From Bin5 sp965218625 (GTDB lineage: Bacteria > Chloroflexota > Anaerolineae > Caldilineales > Caldilineaceae), in contig CBDCLG010000020.1 of assembly GCA_965218625.1 (NCBI GenBank), positions 682,001 through 746,000 of the forward strand: a DNA stretch of 64,000 nucleotides, in the 5' to 3' direction. Below, piece by piece: positions 36,723-45,726 of the stretch. The position numbers were made by a program, and so were the translations under genes. Under the pieces are notes generated by a model, which had not been told where the DNA came from, did not search any database, and worked only from the letters and a program-made list of their open reading frames with translations. The first letter of the stretch is position 1. Every line of letters starts with the position of its first letter.

Positions 36723-37526
36723 CTACTGGCCCGTCGCTACGCTCGGCATCGCCTGGGAATCCGGTGCCTCTCCCCCTGCGGGCAAGTTGCGCTCGTCGCT
36801 CTCGATCAGCCCGTCACGCACACGAACGATCCGGTCGCAGTAGGCAGCGACTTCAGGGTTGTGGGTGACGAAGACGATCGTGATGCCCTGCTCCTGGTTG
36901 AGCTGATCAAAAAGCTCCATGATTCCAACGCTGTTCCGCGTATCCAGATTGCCGGTCGGCTCGTCGGCCAGGATCAGCTGCGGCCGGTTGATCAGCGCGC
37001 GCGCGATGGCGACACGCTGTTGCTGGCCACCGGACAATTCGTTCGGCTTGTGCCCGCTGCGGTGGTCCAGCCTGACCGTCTTCAATACCTCGTCGGCACG
37101 TTGACGCCGCTCGCGGCCGCCGATTCCGGCGTAAAGCAAAGGAAGTTCGACATTTGCCTGCGCCGTTGTGCGCGGCAGCAGATTGAAGTTCTGAAAGACG
37201 TAGCCAACCTTTAAGCTCCGGATCTCCGCCAGCGCGTTGTCGTCCAGCATCCCTACGTCGATTCCGTCGAGGCGATATAGACCGGAGGTCGGCACATCCA
37301 GGCAGCCTATAATGTTCATCAGCGTCGATTTGCCGCTGCCGCTCGGCCCCATGATCGCAATCATCTCACCGACGTGGACAGTCATATCCACACCCTGCAG
37401 GGCGTGGACCTCCACATCGCCCATCGTGTAGGTCTTTGTCAGACCGATGGTCTCGATAACCGGATAATTGTCAGCTGGCGGCTCAGACCCGTTCGCACCG
37501 GTTTCACCAAGAGATCGTTTGAACAT
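36723..37526 (-). CDS. MacB-type ABC transporter ATP-binding protein
   Basis: 267 residues. Walker A GPSGSGKST, Q-loop FQNFNLLPR, signature LSGGQQQRVAIARA, Walker B LILADEPTGNLD and the H-loop FVTHNPEVA are all intact. The family (LolD/MacB) pairs with the FtsX-like permease encoded next. In this lineage the ATPase and permease are separate genes, unlike the E. coli MacB fusion. It starts 38 bases after the macA stop. Confidence 0.93.
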   Translation of the reverse strand: MFKRSLGETGANGSEPPADNYPVIETIGLTKTYTMGDVEVHALQGVDMTVHVGEMIAIMGPSGSGKSTLMNIIGCLDVPTSGLYRLDGIDVGMLDDNALAEIRSLKVGYVFQNFNLLPRTTAQANVELPLLYAGIGGRERRQRADEVLKTVRLDHRSGHKPNELSGGQQQRVAIARALINRPQLILADEPTGNLDTRNSVGIMELFDQLNQEQGITIVFVTHNPEVAAYCDRIVRVRDGLIESDERNLPAGGEAPDSQAMPSVATGQ

Positions 37527-37564
37527 TCGAATTAGAGTCGCGTTTCCGATTTCTAGATTGAACG

Positions 37565-39037
37565 CTAGTTGCCGAAGATCGCGCTGCGTAGCTGCTCTTC
37601 GCTGCTGGTCCGTATCAGCGCGATCTCGTCCGCGTCGGCCAGACCCGCAAGGACCTGGGTGAAGCGATCATTGCGCAGCCCCATCTCGATCTCCTGCAAT
37701 GTAGGGGTCTGGCTGATGATCTTCTGCACGAATGCCCGTCCAGATTCGCGGTCGAGCTGAATGTAGCGGTTGGGAACGAGCAGTACATTGTCCACGCGGG
37801 CCGTTGTAATGATGGCGGTCGCGCTCATGCCGGCCTTTAGTTGGGCATCGGTCGTTTCGGGCACAATCTCGACCTCGTAGGCCACCACACCGCCAACATC
37901 GCGGGCGGTAGGCGAAATCTTCGTCACCTGGCCGGTTATGTCGGCATCGGGCAGCGCGTCGAGGCTGAGGCGCACAGTCTGCCCCATCTGCACTTGACGA
38001 ACGTCAATCTCGTCAACCAGAACGGTCATGTGAAAGCTGTCCAGGTCGGTCAGCACGACCGCGGGCAGCGCGCTGCCGCCATACAGTTCGCCCTGGCGCA
38101 AATTGACCTGGCTGACAATACCTCTAATGGGCGCATAGAGCATGGCGTTGTTGAGCGAATTCTGCGCCTGCAATTTGCTCAGTTCGGCCTGGCGCACCTG
38201 CGCACGTGCGATATCCAGGTCCTCCTCCGACGGCCCCTCAAGCAGCGAATCCAGCGCGTCCCGCGCAACCAAAAGATTGCTGAGAGCCTGGCGCACACCC
38301 AGTTCCGCCTGCGCGATCTGCGCCAGGGCCGCCGCGATCTGGGCCTCGTCCGCGCCCTGCCGGGTCAACTCAAACTGGGCTAGCGCCACCTCATAACTGA
38401 TCGTCGACTGTTCCAGCTGAACGGCCTGTGGCAAAGCGCCAGCGTCGGGAAAATGTTTGACCTCATCATAGGCGCTTTGGGCCTGACGCACGTTAACTGC
38501 CGCCTGCCGTACCTGCGCTTCCTGGACGGCAAGCTCCTCCGCGTTTGCGCCGGCCAACAGGTCGCGGTAGCTGGCCTGTGCGCTCGCCAGCGATGCCTCT
38601 GCGCTGGCAACGCTGGCTTGGGCAACGGTTATGTTGGCCTGGGCAGTGATAATATCGGCCTCCGACGGCGGCTTCTCCAGTTTTCCCAGCTGCGCGCGGC
38701 TGATCTGGAGCGAAACGTCGGCCTGTTCGAGGGCTAACGAGGCGTCGGCTACATCCAATTGGGCCAGCAACTGCCCAGCTTCCACCGCCTGACCGACCGA
38801 GACAAGGACCTGTTCGACTGGGCCGCTGGCGCGGAAAGAAAGCGCAACCTCTGCCTCGGGTTCTATACTGCCGGTTGCGCTCACAGTGCTGCTAATTGTG
38901 CCCCGTTCGACCGTTGCAGTCTCGTAGCTGGGGACCTCGGCCAGGGCTTCCCGGCGCTCCTTGAAACGTTGGAAGCCGAACCAGCCTGCCGCGCCAATCG
39001 CCGCGATCACTACGATAGCAATCAACAGTCTCTTCAT
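37565..39037 (-). CDS. MacA-like periplasmic adaptor (HlyD/RND type)
   Basis: 490 residues. An N-terminal anchor helix (about 3-20) is followed by a biotinyl-lipoyl half (SGPVEQVLVSVGQAVEAGQLLAQLD), a long Ala/Gln-rich coiled-coil hairpin (about 95-290), the second lipoyl half (APIRGIVSQVNLRQGELYGG) and beta-barrel domains (VLVDEIDVRQVQMGQTVRL). Adaptors bridge a MacB pump to the envelope. First gene of the macA-ATPase-permease-lipoprotein operon. Confidence 0.92.
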   Translation of the reverse strand: MKRLLIAIVVIAAIGAAGWFGFQRFKERREALAEVPSYETATVERGTISSTVSATGSIEPEAEVALSFRASGPVEQVLVSVGQAVEAGQLLAQLDVADASLALEQADVSLQISRAQLGKLEKPPSEADIITAQANITVAQASVASAEASLASAQASYRDLLAGANAEELAVQEAQVRQAAVNVRQAQSAYDEVKHFPDAGALPQAVQLEQSTISYEVALAQFELTRQGADEAQIAAALAQIAQAELGVRQALSNLLVARDALDSLLEGPSEEDLDIARAQVRQAELSKLQAQNSLNNAMLYAPIRGIVSQVNLRQGELYGGSALPAVVLTDLDSFHMTVLVDEIDVRQVQMGQTVRLSLDALPDADITGQVTKISPTARDVGGVVAYEVEIVPETTDAQLKAGMSATAIITTARVDNVLLVPNRYIQLDRESGRAFVQKIISQTPTLQEIEMGLRNDRFTQVLAGLADADEIALIRTSSEEQLRSAIFGN

Positions 39038-39206
39038 CTATGTTCATCCCCGGGAGTTGAATTGCCTAGGCTCTTCGAGACAATACGAATTTCAGTCTCC
39101 CTAAGTTGCAATGCCTGAAACGTCCCTGCTTCAGACAGAACTACTGGAGGCTTAACGGACAGACTCCATGGTAACAGGAGTGTCGCTGAAAGTCTCTAAA
39201 GTTGCC

Positions 39207-39348
39207 TTATGGTCCATTTAATGCGACCTTAACGCTTTTTTCTGTAAGCCACTCCCCAATCGCTGCCTCGCTCGGGCTTCGACGGAATCGGACCGCCCCT
39301 TGTTCCAGGCCAGCATTCAACGTCCGATCATCGATGAAACGGTCGGCG
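39207..39348 (-). other. Unassigned protein-like open frame between macA and the HIBADH-like gene
   Basis: A 40-50-codon open frame ending in TAA at 39207-39209 reads as plausible protein (TDRFIDDRTLNAGLEQG, then SEAAIGEWLTEKSVKVALN). Only a TTG (LNAGLEQG) could start it, with no clear ribosome-binding site. It may be a relic of a larger gene. The rest of 39038-39349 shows nothing clear. Confidence 0.3.
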
Positions 39349-39349
39349 G

Positions 39350-40237
39350 TCAGCCAACCTGCACGCCGCTCAAATTCTCAAGTGCCTTGACAAGCGCGTG
39401 GTTGCCTTCTTCGCCCAATCCAGCCTGCTGCAGCGTGCGATACAGGCTGAATACCTGGCCTGACAGCAGAACCGGAACGCCCAGCGCGTCCGCCTCTTGC
39501 ATGATCAGGCGCACGTCCTTTTGTTGCAGGTTGATGGTGAAACCGGGCCGCCAGTCCCGTTCGATGATCTGGGGTCCGCGGTTGGCAAGCATCCAGCTTC
39601 CCGCCGCGCCGCCGGTCACCGCGTTGAGGCACCTTTCCAGGTCGACGCCGCCGGCCTGGGCAAAAATGAGCGCCTCGCACATCGCCAGACAGTTGCCAAC
39701 GACCAAGATCTGGTTGACCAGCTTGACGGTCTGCCCTGCGCCCTGCTTACCGACGTGCGTGATCGTATTGCCCATCGCTTCGAACACACCTCGGGCCCGC
39801 TCCACCTGGTCCTCGGGCCCGCCAATCATGATACTGAGCGTCCCGTTGGCGGCGCCCTCGCTGCCGCCACTGACGGGCGCGTCGAGCATCTTGACGCCCT
39901 TGGCGTTGAGCTGCTCGGCGATATCAATCGTCGCCTGTGGGCTGATCGTGCTGCAATCAATGACCAGCGCGCCCGCCTGAACGCCGGACAGGATGCCATT
40001 CTGGCCCAGGATAACCTCCTCTACATCCGGCGTGTCGCTGACGCAGACGACAATAATGTCGCAGTTGGCAGCCACATCCGCCGGGCTGGCGCCCGCTGTC
40101 GCGCCCGCTTCGATCAGCGGGTCCATTCGGCTTGATGTGCGGTTCCAGACGCGCACGCTATATCCCGCTTTCAATAGGTTGCGGGCCATACCTTGCCCCA
40201 TGATGCCAAGCCCGACAAACCCTACGCGCTCATTCAT
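39350..40237 (-). CDS. NAD(P)-dependent 3-hydroxyisobutyrate dehydrogenase-like oxidoreductase
   Basis: 295 residues. Rossmann motif VGFVGLGIMGQGMARNLLKAG at the N-terminus, substrate-binding DAPVSGGSEGAANGTLSIM, and catalytic Lys in GAGQTVKLVNQILV. The family covers 3-hydroxyisobutyrate, tartronate semialdehyde and glyoxylate/succinic semialdehyde reductases; the substrate cannot be chosen here. The ATG has AGGAGG nine bases upstream. Separated from clpC by that gene's terminator. Confidence 0.9.
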   Translation of the reverse strand: MNERVGFVGLGIMGQGMARNLLKAGYSVRVWNRTSSRMDPLIEAGATAGASPADVAANCDIIVVCVSDTPDVEEVILGQNGILSGVQAGALVIDCSTISPQATIDIAEQLNAKGVKMLDAPVSGGSEGAANGTLSIMIGGPEDQVERARGVFEAMGNTITHVGKQGAGQTVKLVNQILVVGNCLAMCEALIFAQAGGVDLERCLNAVTGGAAGSWMLANRGPQIIERDWRPGFTINLQQKDVRLIMQEADALGVPVLLSGQVFSLYRTLQQAGLGEEGNHALVKALENLSGVQVG

Positions 40238-40328
40238 CCTGTTCTTCCTCCTGTTGTAATCGGTGCGAGGAGACCGCTCGCAGGTTCATAATGATACGTC
40301 TGTCCTTGAAAATCACAAAACAGGAACG

Positions 40329-40352
40329 AAAAAAGACCCCATCTCTGGGGTC
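40329..40352 (-). terminator. Rho-independent terminator of clpC
   Basis: On the minus strand a perfect 7-bp stem (GACCCCA / TGGGGTC, 4-base loop) is followed directly by six T. It lies 43 bases after the clpC stop. Confidence 0.9.
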
Positions 40353-40394
40353 CCTTGCCTTCCTAATCAAAGGCAGTTCTTTCTGGAACGTTCT

Positions 40395-43001
40395 CTACTG
40401 CAATAACGCTTCCAGCGCCTCTGTAGTTTCGCTGTCTTCCGGCTCCTCCACCTCTTCGTGGGCAATCGCCGTGAACTCGTAGCGGCCCTGGGCGTCCTCC
40501 TCATCCGCCTTCCCGTTGGCGGCGTCGAAAGGGTTGCGCGTGACCGAGGTCTGCTCGCTGACCACGCCTTCCTTCGTCACCTCGGCGGGGTCGTGGGGGA
40601 TAAAATCGACCTGGATCGTATCGCCGGGGATGAAGCGACCCTCCAAGAGAGCCTCGCTGAGCGGGTCCTGTACCTCGCTCTGGATCACCCGTCGGAGCGG
40701 GCGCGCGCCATAGTCCGGGTTGTAGCCGGCGTCGGCGATGGCGTAACGGGCCGCGGATGTCAACTCCAACTTCATGTCCTGCTCGGCCAGCTGCATACGC
40801 AGCGTGCGCAGTTCCAACTCGACGATCTCGGTGATCTCATCCTTCGTCAGGCTGCGGAAGACCATTATCCCGTCCAATCGGTTGATGAATTCAGGACGGA
40901 ATGTCCTTTTCAGGGCGTCCATCACGCGCGCCTTCATCTGCTCGTACTCGGCCTCCATGCGCGTCTGCTCATCGGCGGTGATGGCGAAACCGATGCCCTT
41001 CGAGCCCTGAATGAGCTTGGCGCCGACATTGCTGGTCATGATTAAGAGCGCGTTGCGAAAATCTACGCGCCGACCCTTGGCATCGGCCAGCGAGCCGTCC
41101 TCCATAATCTGGAGGAGCATATTGAACGCCTCGGGGTGGGCCTTCTCGATCTCGTCCAGCAAGACGACCGAATAGGGCCGTCGGCGTACAGCTTCGGTGA
41201 GCTGTCCCCCCTCCTCGTAGCCCACGTATCCAGGCGGCGCGCCCACCAGCCGGCTGACGTTGTGCCGCTCCATGAACTCACTCATGTCCAACTTGATCAG
41301 CGCCTCTTCGCTGCCGAATAGGAACTCGGCCAGTACTTTGGTCAACTCCGACTTGCCGATGCCGGTAGGGCCCAAAAAGATGAAGCTGCCGATTGGGCGC
41401 TTTGGGTCCTTCAGACCGGCGCGAGCCCGCCTCACGGCCTTGCTGATCGCCTTGATCGGTTCATCCTGGCCGACGATCCGTTTGTGCAGTTCGTCTTCCA
41501 TCCCCAAGAGCCTCTCTCGCTCTTCACCGCCCATGCGATAGACCGGGACCCCGGTCCACATCGAAACCACCTCGGCGATATCTTCGGCGGTGACGACCGG
41601 CTGGTTGGCTACCTGACGCCAGCCTTCCCGCAGCTTCTCAAGCTTCGATTGCAACTCGACTTCACGGTAGCGCAGATCGATGGCATCATCGAATCGCTGC
41701 ATTTCGAGCGCCTCTTCCTTTTCCTTCTGCAAGCGCTTGAGGTCGATGAACGTTTCGCGCAGGCTGACCGCGTGAGGGGCCTTATACATACGTACGCGGC
41801 TGCCGGCCTCGTCGATCAGGTCGATAGCCTTGTCCGGCATGAAACGGTCGGGGACATAACGCGCGGCCAGATGGGCGGCTGCGTTGAGGGAATCATCCGA
41901 AATGATGAGCTTGTGGTGCTCCTCATAGCGGCTCTTTATGCCCTTCAGAATCTCAATGGTCTCCTCAATCCCCGGCTCTTCAACCAGAATTGGCTGGAAT
42001 CGTCGCTCCAACGCGGCATCGCTTTCAATATGTTTACGATACTCGTCGAGCGTCGTGGCGCCTATCACCTGCAATTCGCCGCGGCTGAGCGCCGGCTTGA
42101 GGATATTGGCGGCGTCAACACTGCTGCCGGCCGCGCCCGCGCCCACCAACATGTGCACTTCGTCGATAAAGAGAATCGCGCCGCTGTTGATTATCTCTTC
42201 GATCACCTTCTTCAGCCGCTCCTCGAACTGACCGCGGTACATGGTTCCTGCCACGAGGCTGCCCACATCCAGCATGAGGAGGCGCTTGTTCAGCAGGGGC
42301 TCCGGCACATCACCGTCAACTACCCGCTGCGCAAGCCCTTCCACGATCGCGGTCTTGCCTACGCCCGGTTCCCCAATCAGCGCGGGGTTGTTCTTCGTGC
42401 GGCGGCTGAGGATCTGAATGACACGTTCGATCTCCATCTGCCGCCCGATGACCGGGTCGAGACGCCCCTCCTCGGCCGACGCCGTCAGGTCCAGGCCCAA
42501 TTGGTCAACCAGCGGCGTTTTGGACTCTTTCTTCTGTTTCTCTTTGGATTGGGCACTACTCTGCAGCAGATCGCGGGCAGTCTGTGTTCGGACACGGTCA
42601 AGGTTGATGCCGAGGCTGCGCAGCACGTTGACGGCAACGCCGTCGCCATCCCTCACGAGGCCCAGCAGCAGATGCTCGGTGCCGATATAATGGTTGCCCA
42701 TCATGCGGGCCTCTTCGACTGCCAGCTCAATGACACGTTTCGTGCGCGGCGCCAGCGTCGGCTTCCCAAACGGCGCACGTTCCCCGCGGCCAACGGTCCG
42801 CTCGACCGCACGCACGACTTGGCCCGGCTCGACGCCCAACTCCTTGAGCACCTTGACGGCAACGCTGTTTTCCTCCTGCACAAGGCCAAGCAGCAGATGC
42901 TCAGTGCCGATATGCGTGTGATTCAGCCGCAGTGCCTGTTCCTGAGCAAGCGTAAGCACTCGCCGCGCACGTTTCGTGAAGCGTTCGAGTTTATCAGACA
43001 T
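40395..43001 (-). CDS. clpC: ATP-dependent Clp protease ATP-binding subunit ClpC
   Basis: 868 residues. Two Clp_N repeats (ALRLNHTHIGTEHLLLGLV and IELAVEEARMMGNHYIGTEH) precede AAA1 (Walker A GEPGVGKT), a middle coiled coil (about 410-470) and AAA2 (Walker A GPTGIGKS, Walker B VVLLDEIEKAHPEAFN). The C-terminal D2 small domain is complete and ends in an unusually acidic tail (EEVEEPEDSETTEALEALLQ). ClpC unfolds proteins for ClpP. clpP is not in the window. The ATG has AAGGA upstream. Confidence 0.96.
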   Translation of the reverse strand: MSDKLERFTKRARRVLTLAQEQALRLNHTHIGTEHLLLGLVQEENSVAVKVLKELGVEPGQVVRAVERTVGRGERAPFGKPTLAPRTKRVIELAVEEARMMGNHYIGTEHLLLGLVRDGDGVAVNVLRSLGINLDRVRTQTARDLLQSSAQSKEKQKKESKTPLVDQLGLDLTASAEEGRLDPVIGRQMEIERVIQILSRRTKNNPALIGEPGVGKTAIVEGLAQRVVDGDVPEPLLNKRLLMLDVGSLVAGTMYRGQFEERLKKVIEEIINSGAILFIDEVHMLVGAGAAGSSVDAANILKPALSRGELQVIGATTLDEYRKHIESDAALERRFQPILVEEPGIEETIEILKGIKSRYEEHHKLIISDDSLNAAAHLAARYVPDRFMPDKAIDLIDEAGSRVRMYKAPHAVSLRETFIDLKRLQKEKEEALEMQRFDDAIDLRYREVELQSKLEKLREGWRQVANQPVVTAEDIAEVVSMWTGVPVYRMGGEERERLLGMEDELHKRIVGQDEPIKAISKAVRRARAGLKDPKRPIGSFIFLGPTGIGKSELTKVLAEFLFGSEEALIKLDMSEFMERHNVSRLVGAPPGYVGYEEGGQLTEAVRRRPYSVVLLDEIEKAHPEAFNMLLQIMEDGSLADAKGRRVDFRNALLIMTSNVGAKLIQGSKGIGFAITADEQTRMEAEYEQMKARVMDALKRTFRPEFINRLDGIMVFRSLTKDEITEIVELELRTLRMQLAEQDMKLELTSAARYAIADAGYNPDYGARPLRRVIQSEVQDPLSEALLEGRFIPGDTIQVDFIPHDPAEVTKEGVVSEQTSVTRNPFDAANGKADEEDAQGRYEFTAIAHEEVEEPEDSETTEALEALLQ

Positions 43002-43086
43002 GGGTTTATTCCTTCAATCGTCGCTTAGTCCGGCGCGTATGCAATTGGACTCCGCCAATCTAACATACACGCCAACAGGCTGCCGT

Positions 43087-43102
43087 AATCGGAATTCCGA
43101 TT
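43087..43102. promoter_or_regulatory. 16-bp perfect palindrome upstream of clpC
   Basis: AATCGGAATTCCGATT, 86 bases before the clpC start. It matches neither a CtsR box nor CIRCE; it may bind a dimeric regulator. No other feature was seen in 43002-43349. Confidence 0.4.
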
Positions 43103-43349
43103 CAATCCCGTGCAACAGACCAGCATCCGCGACTAAATCGGGGCGCATTGCCTCGGGCGAAGACCGCCCAACGCCTTTCAGAATTAAAAGTGCAATTGGC
43201 GTACTCGTGGCCGGAAGGACCGCTTGAAAGCACCGGCGTTTCGGGTGAACGGAGAAATGACTCGGCTCGCAGGTCGGCCTTGCGGGCATCCGGTACCATC
43301 GACCATATTGTAACGATGGCCGGCCCGATTTGTCAATTTAGCAAAAAAA

Positions 43350-43374
43350 GGCGCCGGTCGAAATACCCGGCACC
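43350..43374 (-). terminator. Rho-independent terminator of the S1-domain gene
   Basis: Eight-base arms (GGTGCCGG / CCGGCGCC on the minus strand, one G-T pair), 9-base loop, followed by seven T on that strand. The plus side also ends in five T. Confidence 0.8.
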
Positions 43375-43469
43375 TTTTTCCAACTGCGTCAGTTCGGCAG
43401 CCTACAAAGCCGCTCTCTGCTGCCATTCACGCCGCGTCAGCGACCCACGAAAAACACCAAATCGATAGA

Positions 43470-44858
43470 CTAGATGACCGCTTCAACGTACTTTGGATCT
43501 TCCGGGTCCTGTCCCAGTGTGTCTTCGCTTCCAGTTTCAGTTTCGGTTTCAACGCGGGCCCGCGCGGCCTCGACATCGGATTCGGTAGTCGCGGCGGCGG
43601 TTTGGGCAGTCCCCGCGCTGCTCTCATCGCCGTTTGCTTCATTCTCTTCGAGGGGAACCGGCTCCCAATCAAACTCGACCGACTCCTCTTCGGGCGCCAC
43701 CTGCTTCAAGCTGAGGCCCATGCGGCGCTTTTCGGTATCGATTCGAATGATGCGCAGTTCAAGCTCCTGCTTTTCCGCGACAACCTCGCTCGGATGGTTG
43801 ATGCGACGCTCGGCCAGTTCACTAATGTGAATCAACCCCTCGATGGTGTCATCTTCCAGACGGGCAAAGGCGCCGAAGTGCACGAGCTTGGTAACGAGGC
43901 CGCGCACAACCTGCCCTACCTCGTAGCGGTCGGGCACAGTCTCCCACGGCTCTGGTAGCAGGCGGCGCAAGCTCAGGCCGATGCGTTTGCGCTCCTGATC
44001 CACATTCAGTACCATCACCTTGATCTTCTCACCGATAGAGACGACTTCGCTCGGATGACTGATACGGCCCCAACTCAGTTCGCTCAAATGGATCAGGCCG
44101 TCGGCGCCGCCGAGATTGACGAATGCTCCGAAGTCGGCCAAGCTGCTGACGACACCTTCGCATACGGTGTTTTCCTCCAGAGATTCAAGCAGCTTTTCCT
44201 TCTGCTCGCGCCGCCATTCCCGGATCGCGACCCGCTCTGAAAGGATGAGGCGATTGCGGCGCCGGTCAAGATCGATCACCTTCATCCGCAACTCGGTATC
44301 CATCAACTTCATCCAACGATTGTCAGGCTCGCCCTCGGTGAGCTGCATCGCCTGGCTCTCGCTGCTCAACTGGCTGGCGGGGACAAAGCCGCGCACCTGC
44401 CCGATTTTGACAATCACACCGCCCCGATTGAATCCGCTGACAGTACCGGTGAACATATCCTGGGATTCGAGCAACTCTTCAGCGTATTTCCAATCGCTCT
44501 CGGCCCTGGCACGGGAAATGCTGAGGAGGAGATTCCCCTCTCGGTCTTCGCGCATGACATAGACCGGTACTTCATCGCCAATGGTCATCGCCTTGAACTC
44601 GTCTTCGAGGCGGTCGACCTCGCGACCTGTGACGAGCCCCTCAGACTTGTATCCAATGTCGACCAGCAGTTCGCCGGCGCGTTTATCGACAACAACGCCA
44701 TGACGGATGTCGCCCGTCTGCGGCTGGTTCACATAGGAATCGTCAAATTCCTCAAGGAGTTGCGTCATCGGATGGTCGTCCAAATTCAGGACTGTTTCCT
44801 CGTCTGTCAGGAAATCTGCGCTCGGTTCCATCACTGCCACTGCTTGCTGAGTTGACAT
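43470..44858 (-). CDS. rpsA: 30S ribosomal protein S1-like, four S1 domains
   Basis: 462 residues from the ATG at 44858 (MSTQQAVAVMEPSADFL); an open extension to 45017 is not family-like. Four S1 RNA-binding repeats begin at about residues 48, 130, 215 and 302 (GDIRHGVVVDKRAGELLVDI, TGTVSGFNRGGVIVKIG, CEGVVSSLADFGAFVNLGG, VRGLVTKLVHFGAFARLEDD). Repeats 3 and 4 have the canonical GLIH.SEL core. The C-terminal 80 residues are acidic and low-complexity. S1 helps load mRNA on the 30S subunit; the four-repeat form is typical of Gram-positive and Chloroflexota types. Confidence 0.92.
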   Translation of the reverse strand: MSTQQAVAVMEPSADFLTDEETVLNLDDHPMTQLLEEFDDSYVNQPQTGDIRHGVVVDKRAGELLVDIGYKSEGLVTGREVDRLEDEFKAMTIGDEVPVYVMREDREGNLLLSISRARAESDWKYAEELLESQDMFTGTVSGFNRGGVIVKIGQVRGFVPASQLSSESQAMQLTEGEPDNRWMKLMDTELRMKVIDLDRRRNRLILSERVAIREWRREQKEKLLESLEENTVCEGVVSSLADFGAFVNLGGADGLIHLSELSWGRISHPSEVVSIGEKIKVMVLNVDQERKRIGLSLRRLLPEPWETVPDRYEVGQVVRGLVTKLVHFGAFARLEDDTIEGLIHISELAERRINHPSEVVAEKQELELRIIRIDTEKRRMGLSLKQVAPEEESVEFDWEPVPLEENEANGDESSAGTAQTAAATTESDVEAARARVETETETGSEDTLGQDPEDPKYVEAVI

Positions 44859-45109
44859 AACTGTCTTGCACCCTCCAATACAATTAAGGTTACCCAAGGC
44901 ACGATAAGTGCTAACGATCGCATTGCGAAAACAATCGAAACGACAGTTCCAAAGTTCTCTCAACCTCCTTCCTGCAACAAACGCGCAGATTCCGCACTCG
45001 CAACTACGCAGGCCCATGCCTGCACTACGTGCACGCGTATACGGGGGATCGAAGACTGACTTTGTCTTCTGTGTGGAAAGGTACTTCGAATCGCCAGCGA
45101 GAATCTCTC

Positions 45110-45490
45110 TCAGGCGCGCAGCGCGATCGCCTCAATCTCAATCAGCGCGCCGAGCGGCAACGCGGCAACTTGCACTGTACTTCGTGCAGGAGGATCGTCC
45201 TGAAACGCTGCCGCGTAAATCTCGTTTACAGTGGAGAATTCCGCTATATCCGTCAGAAATATCGTCGTCTTTACGATCTGACCCATTCCGGAGCCGGCTG
45301 CGTCCAGCACAGCAGCAAGGTTCTCCAAGACTTGGTGGGTCTGTTCGACGATACCCGGCCGTAGTTGGCCGGTAAGAGGATGGATCCCAATTTGACCAGA
45401 GGTGAAGATCAGTTGGTCAGTTGCAACGGCCTGGGAATAGGGGCCGACTGCAGCGGGGGCTTTCTCCGTAAGAATGATTGTCTGAGTCAT
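45110..45490 (-). CDS. ridA: RidA-family reactive intermediate/imine deaminase
   Basis: 126 residues, exact family length. Signature pieces: AVGPYSQAV, FTSGQIGI, VVKTTIFLTDI-type strand (IVKTTIFLTDIAEF), and the catalytic Arg in PARSTVQVAALPLGALIEIE. RidA hydrolyses enamine/imine intermediates made by PLP enzymes. A trans-sulfuration PLP enzyme lies upstream on the same strand, which fits, but RidA has its own strong promoter. Region 44859-45109 shows no feature. Confidence 0.95.
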   Translation of the reverse strand: MTQTIILTEKAPAAVGPYSQAVATDQLIFTSGQIGIHPLTGQLRPGIVEQTHQVLENLAAVLDAAGSGMGQIVKTTIFLTDIAEFSTVNEIYAAAFQDDPPARSTVQVAALPLGALIEIEAIALRA

Positions 45491-45639
45491 GCAGAACGAT
45501 CAACAGAAATGTAAATCACGGCATGCGGTGATGCGTCTTCAAGAACGGCAGACTCTACATCAGAAATACAGCCGCTTCAACGCATCAGAATCATGCTGAA
45601 GTCACACGCGAAAACCGGACCCTCTACCGATTTCGGCAC

Positions 45640-45668
45640 ATTGTATGCGACCCTACAGCATATGTCAA
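45640..45668 (-). promoter_or_regulatory. Strong sigma-70 promoter for ridA
   Basis: Minus-strand TTGACA (perfect) and TACAAT with a 17-base spacer. The predicted start near 45633 gives a leader of about 140 bases. No gene lies in 45491-45726. Confidence 0.8.
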
Positions 45669-45726
45669 AATCCAATTACGGTCGCGTTCCAACATTGGCC
45701 GTCGACCTGATCCAATGCCGCGAATG

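Noticed and set aside
41484..43028. 514-codon plus-strand open frame
   Set aside because: Exact antisense of clpC, whose motifs are complete; a GC-rich codon shadow.
44860..44910. CIRCE (HrcA) element upstream of the S1-domain gene
   Set aside because: Only one half (TTAGCACTT) resembles it; the second half at the required spacing is absent.
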